64,000 bases of DNA, from positions 1-64,000 of the forward strand of contig NZ_FONV01000006.1 of assembly GCF_900113015.1 (NCBI RefSeq), read 5' to 3'. The DNA is from Actinoplanes philippinensis. GTDB lineage: Bacteria; Actinomycetota; Actinomycetes; Mycobacteriales; Micromonosporaceae. Shown piece by piece: positions 39,631 to 48,773 of the stretch. Under the pieces are notes generated by a model, which saw only the letters and a program-made list of their open reading frames with translations, was not told the origin of the DNA and did not search any database. The translations under genes were made by a program, and so were the position numbers. Each line of letters begins with the position of its first letter. Within the stretch, counting starts at the first letter, position 1.

Positions 39631-40779
39631 ATGCGGATACGACCTTCGCCCGGGCCCGAGCTCGTCGACGCCGGGCTGGTGCTGGCGTGCCTGGTGCTGA
39701 GCCTCCTGGCGGTCAAGACGCCGTGGTCGCCGTTGCCGTGGCCGGTCGTGGCGGCGGCCGGGGTGCTGGGCAGCGCTGCCATGTGGCGTCGCCGCCGGTG
39801 GCCGGTGGCCGCCGCGGTGGCCGGGGCGGTCGCGTTCGCGCTGGGCGGCAACCCCGGTCCGCTGCTGATCGGCCTCTACAGCGGCGCCCGCTACGCCTCC
39901 CGTCGCCACGCGTGGCTGTGCGGGATCGCCGGATGGGCCGGTTTCGTGGGCTGGTCCTGGTTCGACTCGGGGAAGCTGACCGTCGACAACATCGTCTTCC
40001 CGCCGCTGGGCATCGCCCTGGTGGCCCTGGCGGGGGTCAATCTCGCCACCCGCGACGCTCTGCTGGTGTCGCTACGGGAGCAGGGCCGCCGTGCGGAGGC
40101 CGAGCAGTCGCTGCGTGACGAGCAGGCGCGCGCCGCCGAACGCACCCGCATCGCCCGGGAGATGCACGACGTGCTGGCCCACAAGATGTCGCTGATCGCC
40201 CTGTACGCCGGCGCGCTCGAACTGCAGACCACGGCTGATCCGAAGCTGCGCGACGGCACGGTGCTGATCCGGACCACGGCCCGGGAGGCGCTCGTCGAGC
40301 TGCGGGAGGTGCTGGGTGTGCTGCGCGCCGACGTGGCGCCAGCAGCGGCATCGGCATCGGCATCGGCGGATGACACCGGGGCCGGGCAGTTCCCGGACCT
40401 GGGCGCGCTGGTCGGGGCGTCCCGCCGCGCCGGGCATCCGGTCGAGCTGCGCGATGAGGTCGGTGACCTGCCGGCCGCCACCGCCCGGGTCGTGTACCGC
40501 GTCGTCCAGGAAGGGCTGACCAACGCCCACAAGCACGCGCCCGAAGCGCCGACGACCGTGTCGGTGGGCCGCACCGAGGACGGCGGTGTCGCCGTGGCCG
40601 TCCACAATCGGGCGGGCGCCGCGCCGATGGATCTGCCCGGCTCCGGGTCGGGGCTGGTGGGCCTGGCCGAGCGGATCCGGCTGGTCGGCGGGACCCTGCG
40701 CAGTGGCCCGGTCCCCGGGGACGGCTGGCAGCTGTCCGCCGTCGTACCCTGGCTGGACCCCCGACCGGAGGTTTCATGA
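39631..40779 (+). CDS. NarL-type sensor histidine kinase
   Basis: 382 residues. ATG 39631 lies 6 nt after a TACGCT -10 box (39619-39624), so the message is probably leaderless. Four or five membrane helices (about 10-140) and a short coiled coil (REQGRRAEAEQSLRDEQARA) precede the HisKA_3 dimerisation domain with the phospho-acceptor in RIAREMHDVLAHKMSL, and an HATPase_c domain (EGLTNAHKHAPEA, GSGSGLVGLAERIRL). A serine/alanine run (AASASASADD) interrupts the linker. ATGA overlap with the response-regulator gene makes it a standard two-component pair. Confidence 0.93.
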   Translation: MRIRPSPGPELVDAGLVLACLVLSLLAVKTPWSPLPWPVVAAAGVLGSAAMWRRRRWPVAAAVAGAVAFALGGNPGPLLIGLYSGARYASRRHAWLCGIAGWAGFVGWSWFDSGKLTVDNIVFPPLGIALVALAGVNLATRDALLVSLREQGRRAEAEQSLRDEQARAAERTRIAREMHDVLAHKMSLIALYAGALELQTTADPKLRDGTVLIRTTAREALVELREVLGVLRADVAPAAASASASADDTGAGQFPDLGALVGASRRAGHPVELRDEVGDLPAATARVVYRVVQEGLTNAHKHAPEAPTTVSVGRTEDGGVAVAVHNRAGAAPMDLPGSGSGLVGLAERIRLVGGTLRSGPVPGDGWQLSAVVPWLDPRPEVS

Positions 40780-41429
40780 TCTCGGTACTGCTCGTCGACG
40801 ACGAGGCGCTGATCCGGGCCGGGCTGCGGATGATCCTGGAGACGACCGACGATCTGAGCGTCGTCGGCGAGGCCGAGGACGGGCACGCGGCGGTGGCGGC
40901 CGTCGACCGGCACCGGCCCGACGTCGTCCTGATGGACATCCGGATGCCACGGCTCGACGGGATCGCCGCGACCGCGCAGATCCGGACCAGGCCGCAGCCG
41001 CCGTCGGTGATCGTGCTGACGACCTTCAACACCGACGAGGACGTGTTCCGGGCACTCGGGGCGGGCGCCACCGGCTTCCTGCTGAAGGACACGCCGCCGG
41101 CGGATCTGCTGCGGGCGGTGCGCCTCGCCGTCTCCGGCGACGCCATGCTGTCGCCGAGCGTGACCCGCCAGGTGATCCACCGCCTCACCGCGGAGGACCG
41201 GTCGCGGACCCGGGTCGAGGCCCTCGGCAAGCTCGGACCGCTGACCGATCGGGAGCGGGAAGTGCTCGTCCAGATCGGGCTCGGCCACGCCAACGCCGTC
41301 ATCGCCCGCACCCTGCACATGAGCGAGGCCACGGTGAAGAGCCACATCACCCGCCTGTTCGAGAAGCTCGCGGCCACCAACCGGGTCCAGTTGGCCATCG
41401 CCGCGTTCCGTGCCGGCCTGGTCGAATAG
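40776..41429 (+). CDS. NarL/FixJ-type response regulator
   Basis: 217 residues, starting in a 4-bp ATGA overlap with the kinase gene. Receiver domain with Asp54 in VVLMDIRMP as phosphoryl acceptor, acidic pair VDDE, Thr/Lys switch residues (LTTFN, LLKDTPP). C-terminal LuxR helix-turn-helix (LTDREREVLVQIGLG, ANAVIARTLHMSEATVKSHI). Its targets may include the neighbouring serine hydrolase across the divergent gap, but that is inference. Confidence 0.94.
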   Translation: MISVLLVDDEALIRAGLRMILETTDDLSVVGEAEDGHAAVAAVDRHRPDVVLMDIRMPRLDGIAATAQIRTRPQPPSVIVLTTFNTDEDVFRALGAGATGFLLKDTPPADLLRAVRLAVSGDAMLSPSVTRQVIHRLTAEDRSRTRVEALGKLGPLTDREREVLVQIGLGHANAVIARTLHMSEATVKSHITRLFEKLAATNRVQLAIAAFRAGLVE

Positions 41430-41580
41430 CCGCCTCAACCGGTCACGCCTCGTTCGGAGACCCGGACCCGGATGGCGTCGCTGATCGGGCGGACGGCCTC
41501 GACGCCCTGGCCGGCGGGCGCCCGGTCCTCGGAGGGCGGCGGCTGCCCCCGCGAGACGGCCACGACTAACCTCTGTGGAC

Positions 41581-42297
41581 ATGAGCTTCGCGGGGAGAAT
41601 CAGACCGGTCATCGACCGGGTCTATGTCGGGGCCCGGGCCGCCGGCCGGGATCGTGTGCTCGCCGTCTATGCCCGCCACGGGCTGCGGCCCGGCTTCGAG
41701 AGCAGCTTCTACTTCGGTCTGCTGGCCCGGCCGATGACGGCGGAGGCCTTCGCGGCGGCGACCACCTATCTGGGCGGGGACATGTCCGCCGAGTTGGAGC
41801 AGGGCATCGCGGTGGTCGACTCCGCCGGCACGTGGCGGCTCACCGACCGCGGGCGCGACATCGCTCTGGGCGTGCAACTGGCGATCGGCGAAGCCGCTGC
41901 CGAGCGATGGACTCCCGGACCTCCGCTGGACGCCATGCTCCCCGGACCGGCCGCGTTGCCTCGCCTCGTCGACCTGGTGGGGCGCCTGCTGGAGGCCGGG
42001 CACGCCACCGGTGGCCCGGCTTTCACTGCGATGGCTCCGGTGTCCGAGCCGGAGGGCGCGTCCGCGGCCGTGCGCCTGACGAGCCGGCTGGGCGCGCTGC
42101 GGCACCATCGCGGGGATGCCCATCGCGCCGCCTGGCAGGGCGCGGGTTTGACGCTGGAGCAGCTCCGGGCACTGCCCGAGGGCCCACAGCGGCGGGCCGT
42201 CGAGGCCGAGACCGACCGTCGTGACGAGCCGCTCTACCAGGTCCTCGATGATGAGGAGAGGATCGAGCTGCTGGCCGGGCTCGGCGCCCTGCCCTGA
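41581..42297 (+). CDS. Uncharacterised helical protein with winged-helix-like centre, leaderless
   Basis: 238 residues. ATG 41581 follows a TAACCT -10 (41567-41572) by 8 nt; a GTG at 41575 is possible. The protein alternates helices with a GTWRLTDRGRDIALGVQLAI segment that looks like a wing/helix pair. It is related in style, not clearly in sequence, to the SCO6745 protein at 27.7 kb. No catalytic motif. Function unknown. Confidence 0.65.
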   Translation: MSFAGRIRPVIDRVYVGARAAGRDRVLAVYARHGLRPGFESSFYFGLLARPMTAEAFAAATTYLGGDMSAELEQGIAVVDSAGTWRLTDRGRDIALGVQLAIGEAAAERWTPGPPLDAMLPGPAALPRLVDLVGRLLEAGHATGGPAFTAMAPVSEPEGASAAVRLTSRLGALRHHRGDAHRAAWQGAGLTLEQLRALPEGPQRRAVEAETDRRDEPLYQVLDDEERIELLAGLGALP

Positions 42298-42361
42298 CAT
42301 GACGTGACCGACGACTCCGCCGCCGACCGGCTGCTCACCGACGACGTGCCGGCCATCTGCG

Positions 42362-43162
42362 TCATGTGCGGCCCTCGGCGTCCGCCCACCGCTGATCGGC
42401 GGGGCGGGGCGCTCCCACGCCCGCCTCGCGCAGCGACGCCCACGCTCGCCGGACCGCGGCCGGCACCGGCACGTGGGCGATGAAACCGCGCCCGGCCGGC
42501 CCGTAGCCGCCGGGGTCATCGGTGAGGCGAGGGATCTCCCCCATCAGCAGGGAGACATACCGGTCCAGCGGCCACATGCCCTCCGGCGGTGACCGGAAGC
42601 CGAGCCTGCCGTCGATCAGGTCGACGGGCGTGCGGTGAGCGGCGAAGTTCACGATCCGCGCGGCCGGGGCGGACAACCGGAAGCCGGCGTCCATGCGCCG
42701 CTGCATCGAGGCGTCCTGGATCAGCAGGATCCGCCGGTGGGGGACGCCCTTCGCGGCGAGCAGCGCCAGAGCGTTACGGACGTTGTTGCCGCAGTTCGTC
42801 GACTCCTGCTCCAGGAAGGTGGCGTGAACGCCGTACCTCTCCCGCAGGTAACGATCGAAGAGGGCGGCCTCGGTCAGGTCCGCGACGTCGTGCCACCCCA
42901 TCCGGCGCCGCATCGCGGTGCGCAGGACATCGGTGGAGTGGCCCTGACCGCCGACGATCAGGAAGCAGGCGGCGAGATCGTCGGCGACGGCCCGGGCGAA
43001 CAGGTCACCGCCCGCCAGGATGCTGCCGCCGAAGAGGATGGCGACGTCCAGGTCGCCACCGACGGCGTCGCGGGTCAGCGCGCCGACATCACGCTGAGCG
43101 CAGAAGTCGACGAGAGTGTTGAGATCCGCGACGACGCCGGCTCCGATCACGGATCCGAGCAT
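42362..43162 (-). CDS. YdcF/ElyC-like DUF218 protein
   Basis: 266 residues from ATG 43162; the open frame upstream is the antisense shadow of the TetR gene. The Rossmann-like DUF218 core is visible: DVAILFGGSILAGGDLFARA, FLIVGGQGHST, the conserved ESTNCGNNVRNALALL and ILLIQDASMQRRMDAGF. No membrane helix, so this is the soluble YdcF type, not the ElyC envelope type. The substrate is unknown. Confidence 0.82.
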   Translation of the reverse strand: MLGSVIGAGVVADLNTLVDFCAQRDVGALTRDAVGGDLDVAILFGGSILAGGDLFARAVADDLAACFLIVGGQGHSTDVLRTAMRRRMGWHDVADLTEAALFDRYLRERYGVHATFLEQESTNCGNNVRNALALLAAKGVPHRRILLIQDASMQRRMDAGFRLSAPAARIVNFAAHRTPVDLIDGRLGFRSPPEGMWPLDRYVSLLMGEIPRLTDDPGGYGPAGRGFIAHVPVPAAVRRAWASLREAGVGAPRPADQRWADAEGRT

Positions 43163-43215
43163 AGGCCGGCGGCGGCGCCCACCCGGCCTGGGCTTCCTCG
43201 TCGTTCTCGACGATC

Positions 43216-43839
43216 TCAGGCACGGACGAGGGTGGCGAGGAGGCCCGCGAACTGGTCCAGGCTCGCACGGGCACGGGCGTCGTCGCGGTGGGAGAGCCAC
43301 GACCAGGTCACCCCGTTGAGGGTGGCCAGGAGCAGGTCGGCGAGGACTCCCTCCTCGCGCAGGTAGGTGAGGCCCGCCTCCTTGGCGAGACGGCTGATGT
43401 AGCCGGTCGCCTTCTCCACCGACTCCCGGTGCTCGATCTGGGGAAGGTCCTGCAGCTCCGGATCGCGCAGCGCGACCGTGCCGAGCTCGTAGAGCACCAG
43501 TTGGGCGCCCGGGTCGGCTTCGACCTGCGACCAGTACGCGGACAGCAACGTGCGGACGTTCTCCTCGGGGCTCGCGTCGGGCCGGATCTCGGGCCAGGCG
43601 TCGTCGAGGTCGATCTCCCGGTCGCTGGCCAGCACGGCCGCATACAGGTCTTTCTTGGTGTGGAAGCAGTAGTGGAACGCGCCGTGCGGCATGCCGGCCT
43701 CGGCGCAGATCGCCCGGGTGGTGGCCGCCGCGATGCCGTCGCGTTTCATCACCCGCAGCGCTGCCGCGACCAGTTGGCGGCGGCGCTCGTCCGCGCTGAT
43801 GTTGCGGCGGGCGGCTTTCACGCCCGTGCTGTCTCCCAT
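43216..43839 (-). CDS. TetR-family repressor of the CYP102 operon
   Basis: 207 residues from ATG 43839 (AGGA 10 nt upstream). The helix-turn-helix (QLVAAALRVMKRDGIAAATT, GMPHGAFHYCFHTKKDLYAAVL) is followed by a helical ligand domain. It diverges from the MFS-P450 operon, and the shared gap holds a 42-bp perfect palindrome overlapping both promoters. Bm3R1, the TetR repressor of P450BM-3 in Bacillus megaterium, is an experimentally known parallel. A fatty-acid-like or drug-like inducer is plausible. Confidence 0.92.
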   Translation of the reverse strand: MGDSTGVKAARRNISADERRRQLVAAALRVMKRDGIAAATTRAICAEAGMPHGAFHYCFHTKKDLYAAVLASDREIDLDDAWPEIRPDASPEENVRTLLSAYWSQVEADPGAQLVLYELGTVALRDPELQDLPQIEHRESVEKATGYISRLAKEAGLTYLREEGVLADLLLATLNGVTWSWLSHRDDARARASLDQFAGLLATLVRA

Positions 43840-43856
43840 GGGAAGGGATCCTAACA

Positions 43857-43898
43857 TTGGCCACAGGACTTGGTCACTTGACCAAGTCCTGTGGCCAA
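43857..43898. promoter_or_regulatory. 42-bp perfect palindromic operator
   Basis: Arms 43857-43876 and 43879-43898 are exact 20-bp inverted repeats around a CT spacer, with an extra TAAC/GTTA pair just outside after a one-base bulge. It covers the -35 and spacer of the plus-strand promoter and the promoter region of the TetR gene, so one bound repressor (or two dimers) would silence both. Confidence 0.93.
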
Positions 43899-43906
43899 GT
43901 TAGCGT
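43878..43906 (+). promoter_or_regulatory. Promoter of the MFS-CYP102 operon
   Basis: -35 TTGACC (43878-43883), 17-bp spacer, -10 TAGCGT (43901-43906), ATG at 43913. The 6-nt gap implies a leaderless message. The -35 and spacer lie inside the palindrome. Confidence 0.75.
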
Positions 43907-43912
43907 TCGCCC

Positions 43913-45385
43913 ATGCTCAACCACCCCGTTGCACGTCAACGATGGGCGCTGGCCGCGCTGACCCTCCCGGTACTGCTGCTCAGCGTCGACCTCACCGTGC
44001 TGTCGATGGCCCTGCCCCATCTGAGCGGCGACCTGACGCCGACCGGCACCCAACTGCTCTGGATCATCGACATCTACGGGGTGTTCCTGGCCGGCCTGCT
44101 GATCCCGATGGGCTCCCTGGGCGACCGGATCGGCCGGCGCCGGCTGCTGCTGATCGGCGGGGCGGCGTTCGGGGCGGCCTCGATCCTGGCCGCCTTCGCA
44201 CCGACCGCCGAGGTCCTGATCGCCGCCCGGGCACTGCTGGGCATCGGCGGCGCCACCCTGATGCCGTCGACCCTGTCGCTGATCCGCACGATCTTCCGGC
44301 GCCCGGCACCACGGCGGCGAGCACTGGCGGTGTGGATGGCGGCCTACGCCGGCGGTGCGGGGCTGGGACCGGTGATCGGCGGGCTGCTGCTGGAGCACTT
44401 CTGGTGGGGCTCGGTCTTCCTCATCAACGTACCGATCATGGCGTTGTTGCTGATCCTCGGACCACTGGTGCTGCCGGAGGCCAGGGACCCGGCGCCGGGC
44501 CGGTTCGACGTCCCCTCGGTGCTGCTGCTCATCACCGCCGTCCTGGTGACGGTCTTCGGGTTCAAGAGCGGCACCGTCGTGCTCCTGCTCGCCGGCGCCG
44601 CCGTCGCCGTGGTCTTCACGGTCCGCCAGCGACGGCTGGCCACACCACTGATCGACGTGGCCCTGTTCCGGTCGCTGCCGTTCACGACAGCCGTGCTGTC
44701 CAACATCGCCGGTGTGTTCGCCCTGACCGGAGTGCTCTACTTCTACCCGCAGTACGTGCAGACCGTGCTCGGCCGGACCCCGTTCGAAGCCGGCCTGTGG
44801 TCGATCCCCATCGCCGCCGGCGCCGTCATCGGGGCTCTGCTCGCCCCGCGGATCGCCCGCCGCCTGCCGACGGGAGTCGTCATCGGCCTCGGCCTGACCG
44901 CCGCAGCCGTCGGGTACCTGCTGCTCAGCCTCCTCGGCGTCAATGCAGCCATGATCCTCACCTTCGTTGCCGGGGCGCTGCTCGGCGCCGGCGCGGGACT
45001 GTCCGACACGCTGACCAACGACGTCATCCTCGGCACCGCCCCGGTCGACAAGGCGGGCGCCGCGGCCGGCATCAGCGAGACCGCCTACCACCTGGGCGCG
45101 GTGATGGGCACCGCGATCCTGGGCACCGTCGGCGCCCGTCTCTACGCGAGCAACGTGCTGGCCGGCCTGCCCGCGGGAACACCGGCCGACGTCGCCACCA
45201 CGGCCTCCCAGACCGTCGGAGCCGCGAGCCGCCTCGCCGGCCCGTTTCGCGCGATCGCCAACGACGCGTTCGTCGACGCGATGTCACGCACCTTCCTGAC
45301 CGGCGCGGCCGTCGTCGGCGTCGCCGGCCTCGCCGCGGCCCTCGTCCTCCGCCATCACCGGCCGGCTCCGTCCGCCGACCACTGA
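43913..45385 (+). CDS. MFS drug-efflux transporter, DHA2 (14-TM) type
   Basis: 490 residues with about 14 membrane helices. Family motifs: motif A GSLGDRIGRRRLLLIGG after helix 2, motif D1 near LSVDLTVLSMALPHL, and motif C-like AGGAGLGPVIGG in helix 5. Members export cationic drugs, dyes and antibiotics by proton antiport. It lies between the repressor and the P450 fusion, so the operon likely oxidises and expels a lipophilic compound. The stop codon lies within a 7-bp tandem repeat preceding the P450 gene. Confidence 0.93.
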   Translation: MLNHPVARQRWALAALTLPVLLLSVDLTVLSMALPHLSGDLTPTGTQLLWIIDIYGVFLAGLLIPMGSLGDRIGRRRLLLIGGAAFGAASILAAFAPTAEVLIAARALLGIGGATLMPSTLSLIRTIFRRPAPRRRALAVWMAAYAGGAGLGPVIGGLLLEHFWWGSVFLINVPIMALLLILGPLVLPEARDPAPGRFDVPSVLLLITAVLVTVFGFKSGTVVLLLAGAAVAVVFTVRQRRLATPLIDVALFRSLPFTTAVLSNIAGVFALTGVLYFYPQYVQTVLGRTPFEAGLWSIPIAAGAVIGALLAPRIARRLPTGVVIGLGLTAAAVGYLLLSLLGVNAAMILTFVAGALLGAGAGLSDTLTNDVILGTAPVDKAGAAAGISETAYHLGAVMGTAILGTVGARLYASNVLAGLPAGTPADVATTASQTVGAASRLAGPFRAIANDAFVDAMSRTFLTGAAVVGVAGLAAALVLRHHRPAPSADH

Positions 45386-45411
45386 CCACCGGCCACCGAC
45401 CACCGACCACC
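45377..45411. repeat. 7-bp tandem repeat, five units
   Basis: Five units of GACCACC with minor variants span the MFS stop codon and the intergenic gap. Change in copy number would alter the spacing to the P450 ribosome site little, but could affect coupling. Confidence 0.85.
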
Positions 45412-45425
45412 GAGAAGGAGATCCC

Positions 45426-48400
45426 ATGAGCAAGCCCGGCATCCCCGGCCCGACACCGCTGCCGATCGTCGGCAACCTGTTCGAGCTGATCGGCGCGGCG
45501 CACGAGACCAGCGCCGACTTCGCCGAGGCCTACCACGCGAGGTACGGCGGGGTCTTCGCCCTCGACGTCGGCGGCAAACGCATGATCTTCGCCTCCCACC
45601 ACGCGCTCGTGACCGAGATGTGCACCGACCCGCGCTGGTCCAAGGCCGTCCACGACCCCCTCGAGCAGCTACGCGACCTCGGCGGCGACGGACTGTTCAC
45701 GGCCTACAACGACGAGCCGAACTGGGGCCGGGCACACCGGCTGCTGATGCCGGCGTTCGGCACCGCGGCGATCAAGGACTACTTCCCGCAGATGCTCGAC
45801 ATCGCGGAACAGATGATGCTGCGCTGGGAACGGTTCGGCCCCGGCCACGACATCGACGTGGCCGACGACATGACCCGGCTGACACTGGACACCATCGCGC
45901 TGTGCGCCTTCGACACCCGCTTCAACTCGTTCTACGCGGAACGGCACCACCCGTTCGTCGGCGCGATGGTCCGCGCCCTGGTCGAAGCGGGCGCCCGCGG
46001 CGACCGGCTGCCCGGCGTCCAGCCGTTCCTGGTCGGCGCCAACCGGCAGTACCGGGAGGACATCGCGCTGATGCACCGCCTCGCCGACGACATCGTCACC
46101 GCACGCATCGCCAAGCCGCCCGCACAACGGCCCGGCGACCTGCTCGAACGCATGCTCACCGCGGCCGACCCGCTCACCGGTGAACGCCTGTCCGAGGAGA
46201 ACATCCGCTACCAGCTGGCGACGTTCCTCATCGCCGGACACGAGACCACGTCGGGGCTGCTGTCCTTCGCCACCCACCTGCTGCTGGCCCATCCCGAGGT
46301 GATGACCCGCGCCCGGCACCGGGTCGACGCGGTGCTCGGGGACCGTACCCCCGCGTTCGAAGATCTTGCGCAGTTGGGTTTTCTCGGGCAGATCCTGCGC
46401 GAGACGCTGCGTCTCTATCCGACCGCGCCCGGCTTCGCGCTCACCCCGGACGAGGCGACGACCCTCGGCGGCTACCCGGTCGAGGCCGGTGAGCACGTCC
46501 TGGTGATGCTGCCGGTGCTGCACCGCGACCCGGCGGTGTGGACCGAACCGGACAGGTTCGACCCGGACCGGTTCGCGCCGGACCGGATGGGTGAGATCCC
46601 GGAGTACGCCTGGATGCCGTTCGGGCACGGCGCCCGCGCCTGCATCGGCCGGCCCTTCGCCCTGCAGGAGGCCACCCTGGTGCTGGCCATGATGCTGCAA
46701 CGCTTCGACCTCGCCCTGGCCGACCCCGGCTACCGCATGACCGTCAGCGAAACCCTCACCCTCAAACCCAAGGGCCTGATCATCCGTACGGCGGCCCGGC
46801 GCCCCGCCGCCACCCTGCAACCGGCGACGGCGCCCGGTGCGGCAACGGCTCCGCCCGGCGGCGACACCCACGGCACCCCGCTGCTGGTGCTCTACGGCTC
46901 CAACGGCGGCAGCAGCGAAAGCCTCGCCCGGACCATCGCCGCCGACGGCAGGACCCGCGGCTGGACCACCAGGACGGCCCCGCTCGACGAGCACGCGCAC
47001 ACGCTGCCGACCACCGGCCCCGTGATCATCGTCAGCTCCTCCTACAACGGCACTCCCCCGGACAACGCGAAACGCTTCACCGACTGGCTCACCCACGACC
47101 GGCCCGACCTGACCGGGGTCGGCTACCTCGTACTGGGCTGCGGAAGCCTGGACTGGCCCACCACCTACCAGCGCATCCCGACGATCCTCGACGAGGCCAT
47201 GCACGACGCGGGCGCCCGGCGGTTGCGCGAGCGCGGCGCCGTCGACGCCCGCACCGACTTCTTCGGCGAGTTCGAGCGCTGGTATCAGAACCTCTGGGCA
47301 GACCTCGCCGCGACCTACGACCTGCCGCTCGTGGAAGCCGGCGGCCCCCGGTATCGCGTCGGCATCTCCGCCGCCGGCACGCCCGCCGCAACCGCCGTCG
47401 TCCTGGAGAACCGCGAACTGGTCAGGGGATCGTCGGCCGGCTCGAAACGCCACCTGGAGCTGCGCCTGCCCGACGGCTGGAGCTACCGCACCGGCGACTA
47501 CCTGTCGGTGCTGCCGCAGAACCATCCGAGCCTGGTCACCCGCATGATCACCCGCCTGGGCCTGACCGCCGGCCACCTTGTCACGATCGAGTCCGACACC
47601 CCGGCCGGACGCATCCCCACCGGCACGCCGACCAGGATCGACGACCTGCTCACCCGGTACGTCGACCTGTCCGCGCCGGCCACCGCCGGTGTGATCGGCC
47701 GGCTGGCGCGGACCACCACGTGCCCGCCGGAACGCGCGGAGCTGGAACGCCTGGCCGGTGCGGACCGGGAACGCCCGGCCGGTGACGGCAGGCGGCTGTC
47801 GCTGCTGGACCTGCTGGAGATGTTCGCCTCCTGCCAGGTCGATCTGGCGTGGGTGCTGGAGACGCTGCCGGAGCCGCGGATGCGCCAGTACTCGATCAGC
47901 TCGGCCGCCGAGGTCCAGCCCGAGGCCGCGCTCACCGTCTCGGTCGTCCACCACGGCGCCGCATCCACCTATCTGCGGCACGTCCTGCCCGGTGACCGGC
48001 TCACCGTCGCCCTGGCGTCGCCCTCGGAGACCTTCCGGCCACCCGCCGACACCTCCGTCCCGGTCGTCATGGTCGCCGCCGGCTCGGGCATCGCCCCGTT
48101 CCGCGCGTTCATCCACGCCCGCATGGCCGCCGAGTCTCCCGGTGAGACGGTGCTGTTCTTCGGATGCCGGCACCCCGACACCGACGACCTCTACGCCGAC
48201 GAGTTCGCCCGGTACGTCGCGGCGGGCCGCCTGACGGTGTATCGCGCGTACTCCCGGCAGCCCGACGGCGACATCCGCCACGTCCATCACCGGCTCCGGC
48301 AGCAGGCTCGCCTCGTGCTCGAACTGGCCGGCCGCGGCGCGCACCTCTACGTCTGCGGCGACGTCCGCGGCATGGGCCCGGCCGTCGAGAGCACGCTGCG

Positions 48401-48470
48401 CGACATCGGACCGGCCCGCTGGCTCGACGACCTCACCGCCGCCGGCCGCTACGCCACCGACCTGTTCTGA
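45426..48470 (+). CDS. Self-sufficient cytochrome P450-reductase fusion (CYP102/P450BM-3 type)
   Basis: 1014 residues, ATG after AAGGAG. Heme domain (1-455): helix-I AGHETTSG (Thr274), ExxR Glu326-Arg329 and the heme ligand Cys406 in FGHGARACIGRPF. Phe91 in DGLFTAYND corresponds to the substrate-gating Phe87 of P450BM-3. A 25-residue Ala/Pro/Thr linker joins an FMN flavodoxin domain (about 484-625; LYGSNGGSSESLA) and a ferredoxin-reductase-like FAD/NADPH domain (640-1014; RQYSISSA, AAGSGIAPFRAF, YVCGDVRGM). Expected reaction: NADPH-driven subterminal hydroxylation of fatty acids or related lipophilic substrates in the cytoplasm. Last gene of the operon with the exporter. Confidence 0.96.
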   Translation: MSKPGIPGPTPLPIVGNLFELIGAAHETSADFAEAYHARYGGVFALDVGGKRMIFASHHALVTEMCTDPRWSKAVHDPLEQLRDLGGDGLFTAYNDEPNWGRAHRLLMPAFGTAAIKDYFPQMLDIAEQMMLRWERFGPGHDIDVADDMTRLTLDTIALCAFDTRFNSFYAERHHPFVGAMVRALVEAGARGDRLPGVQPFLVGANRQYREDIALMHRLADDIVTARIAKPPAQRPGDLLERMLTAADPLTGERLSEENIRYQLATFLIAGHETTSGLLSFATHLLLAHPEVMTRARHRVDAVLGDRTPAFEDLAQLGFLGQILRETLRLYPTAPGFALTPDEATTLGGYPVEAGEHVLVMLPVLHRDPAVWTEPDRFDPDRFAPDRMGEIPEYAWMPFGHGARACIGRPFALQEATLVLAMMLQRFDLALADPGYRMTVSETLTLKPKGLIIRTAARRPAATLQPATAPGAATAPPGGDTHGTPLLVLYGSNGGSSESLARTIAADGRTRGWTTRTAPLDEHAHTLPTTGPVIIVSSSYNGTPPDNAKRFTDWLTHDRPDLTGVGYLVLGCGSLDWPTTYQRIPTILDEAMHDAGARRLRERGAVDARTDFFGEFERWYQNLWADLAATYDLPLVEAGGPRYRVGISAAGTPAATAVVLENRELVRGSSAGSKRHLELRLPDGWSYRTGDYLSVLPQNHPSLVTRMITRLGLTAGHLVTIESDTPAGRIPTGTPTRIDDLLTRYVDLSAPATAGVIGRLARTTTCPPERAELERLAGADRERPAGDGRRLSLLDLLEMFASCQVDLAWVLETLPEPRMRQYSISSAAEVQPEAALTVSVVHHGAASTYLRHVLPGDRLTVALASPSETFRPPADTSVPVVMVAAGSGIAPFRAFIHARMAAESPGETVLFFGCRHPDTDDLYADEFARYVAAGRLTVYRAYSRQPDGDIRHVHHRLRQQARLVLELAGRGAHLYVCGDVRGMGPAVESTLRDIGPARWLDDLTAAGRYATDLF

Positions 48471-48773
48471 CAGTGCCCTTCGCCCGCGCCGCCGACCCGT
48501 CGTGGCGCGCCATCGGCGCCGGCTTGATCAACGCGGTCGAGGGCCTCTACCGGCCTCCGGCCTGAGGTTGCCGCCCCGGCTTCTGGAAAGAACGTTCACA
48601 GTCGACACTTTTCGATGTCTTGTCAAGCGTTCGGATCATGGAAGTCGGGGCGGAAGCCCTACTTTCGCAGGGGGCGATGAAAGTTCCGTCCGGACACATT
48701 GAACATCTGGACCGGCAAGCGAAACGAGTCCTACGGTGACGCGCACCACACCTCCATCCCCTGAGGAGTACGG
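48471..48773 (+). other. Intergenic stretch with a short in-frame peptide
   Basis: A GTG at 48473 opens a 30-codon frame (VPFARAADPSWRAIGAGLIN...) ending at 48565. It looks like the tail of a lost gene or a minor coupled peptide rather than a real gene. The remaining 200 bp are the leader of the next gene; the promoter is not obvious. Confidence 0.35.
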
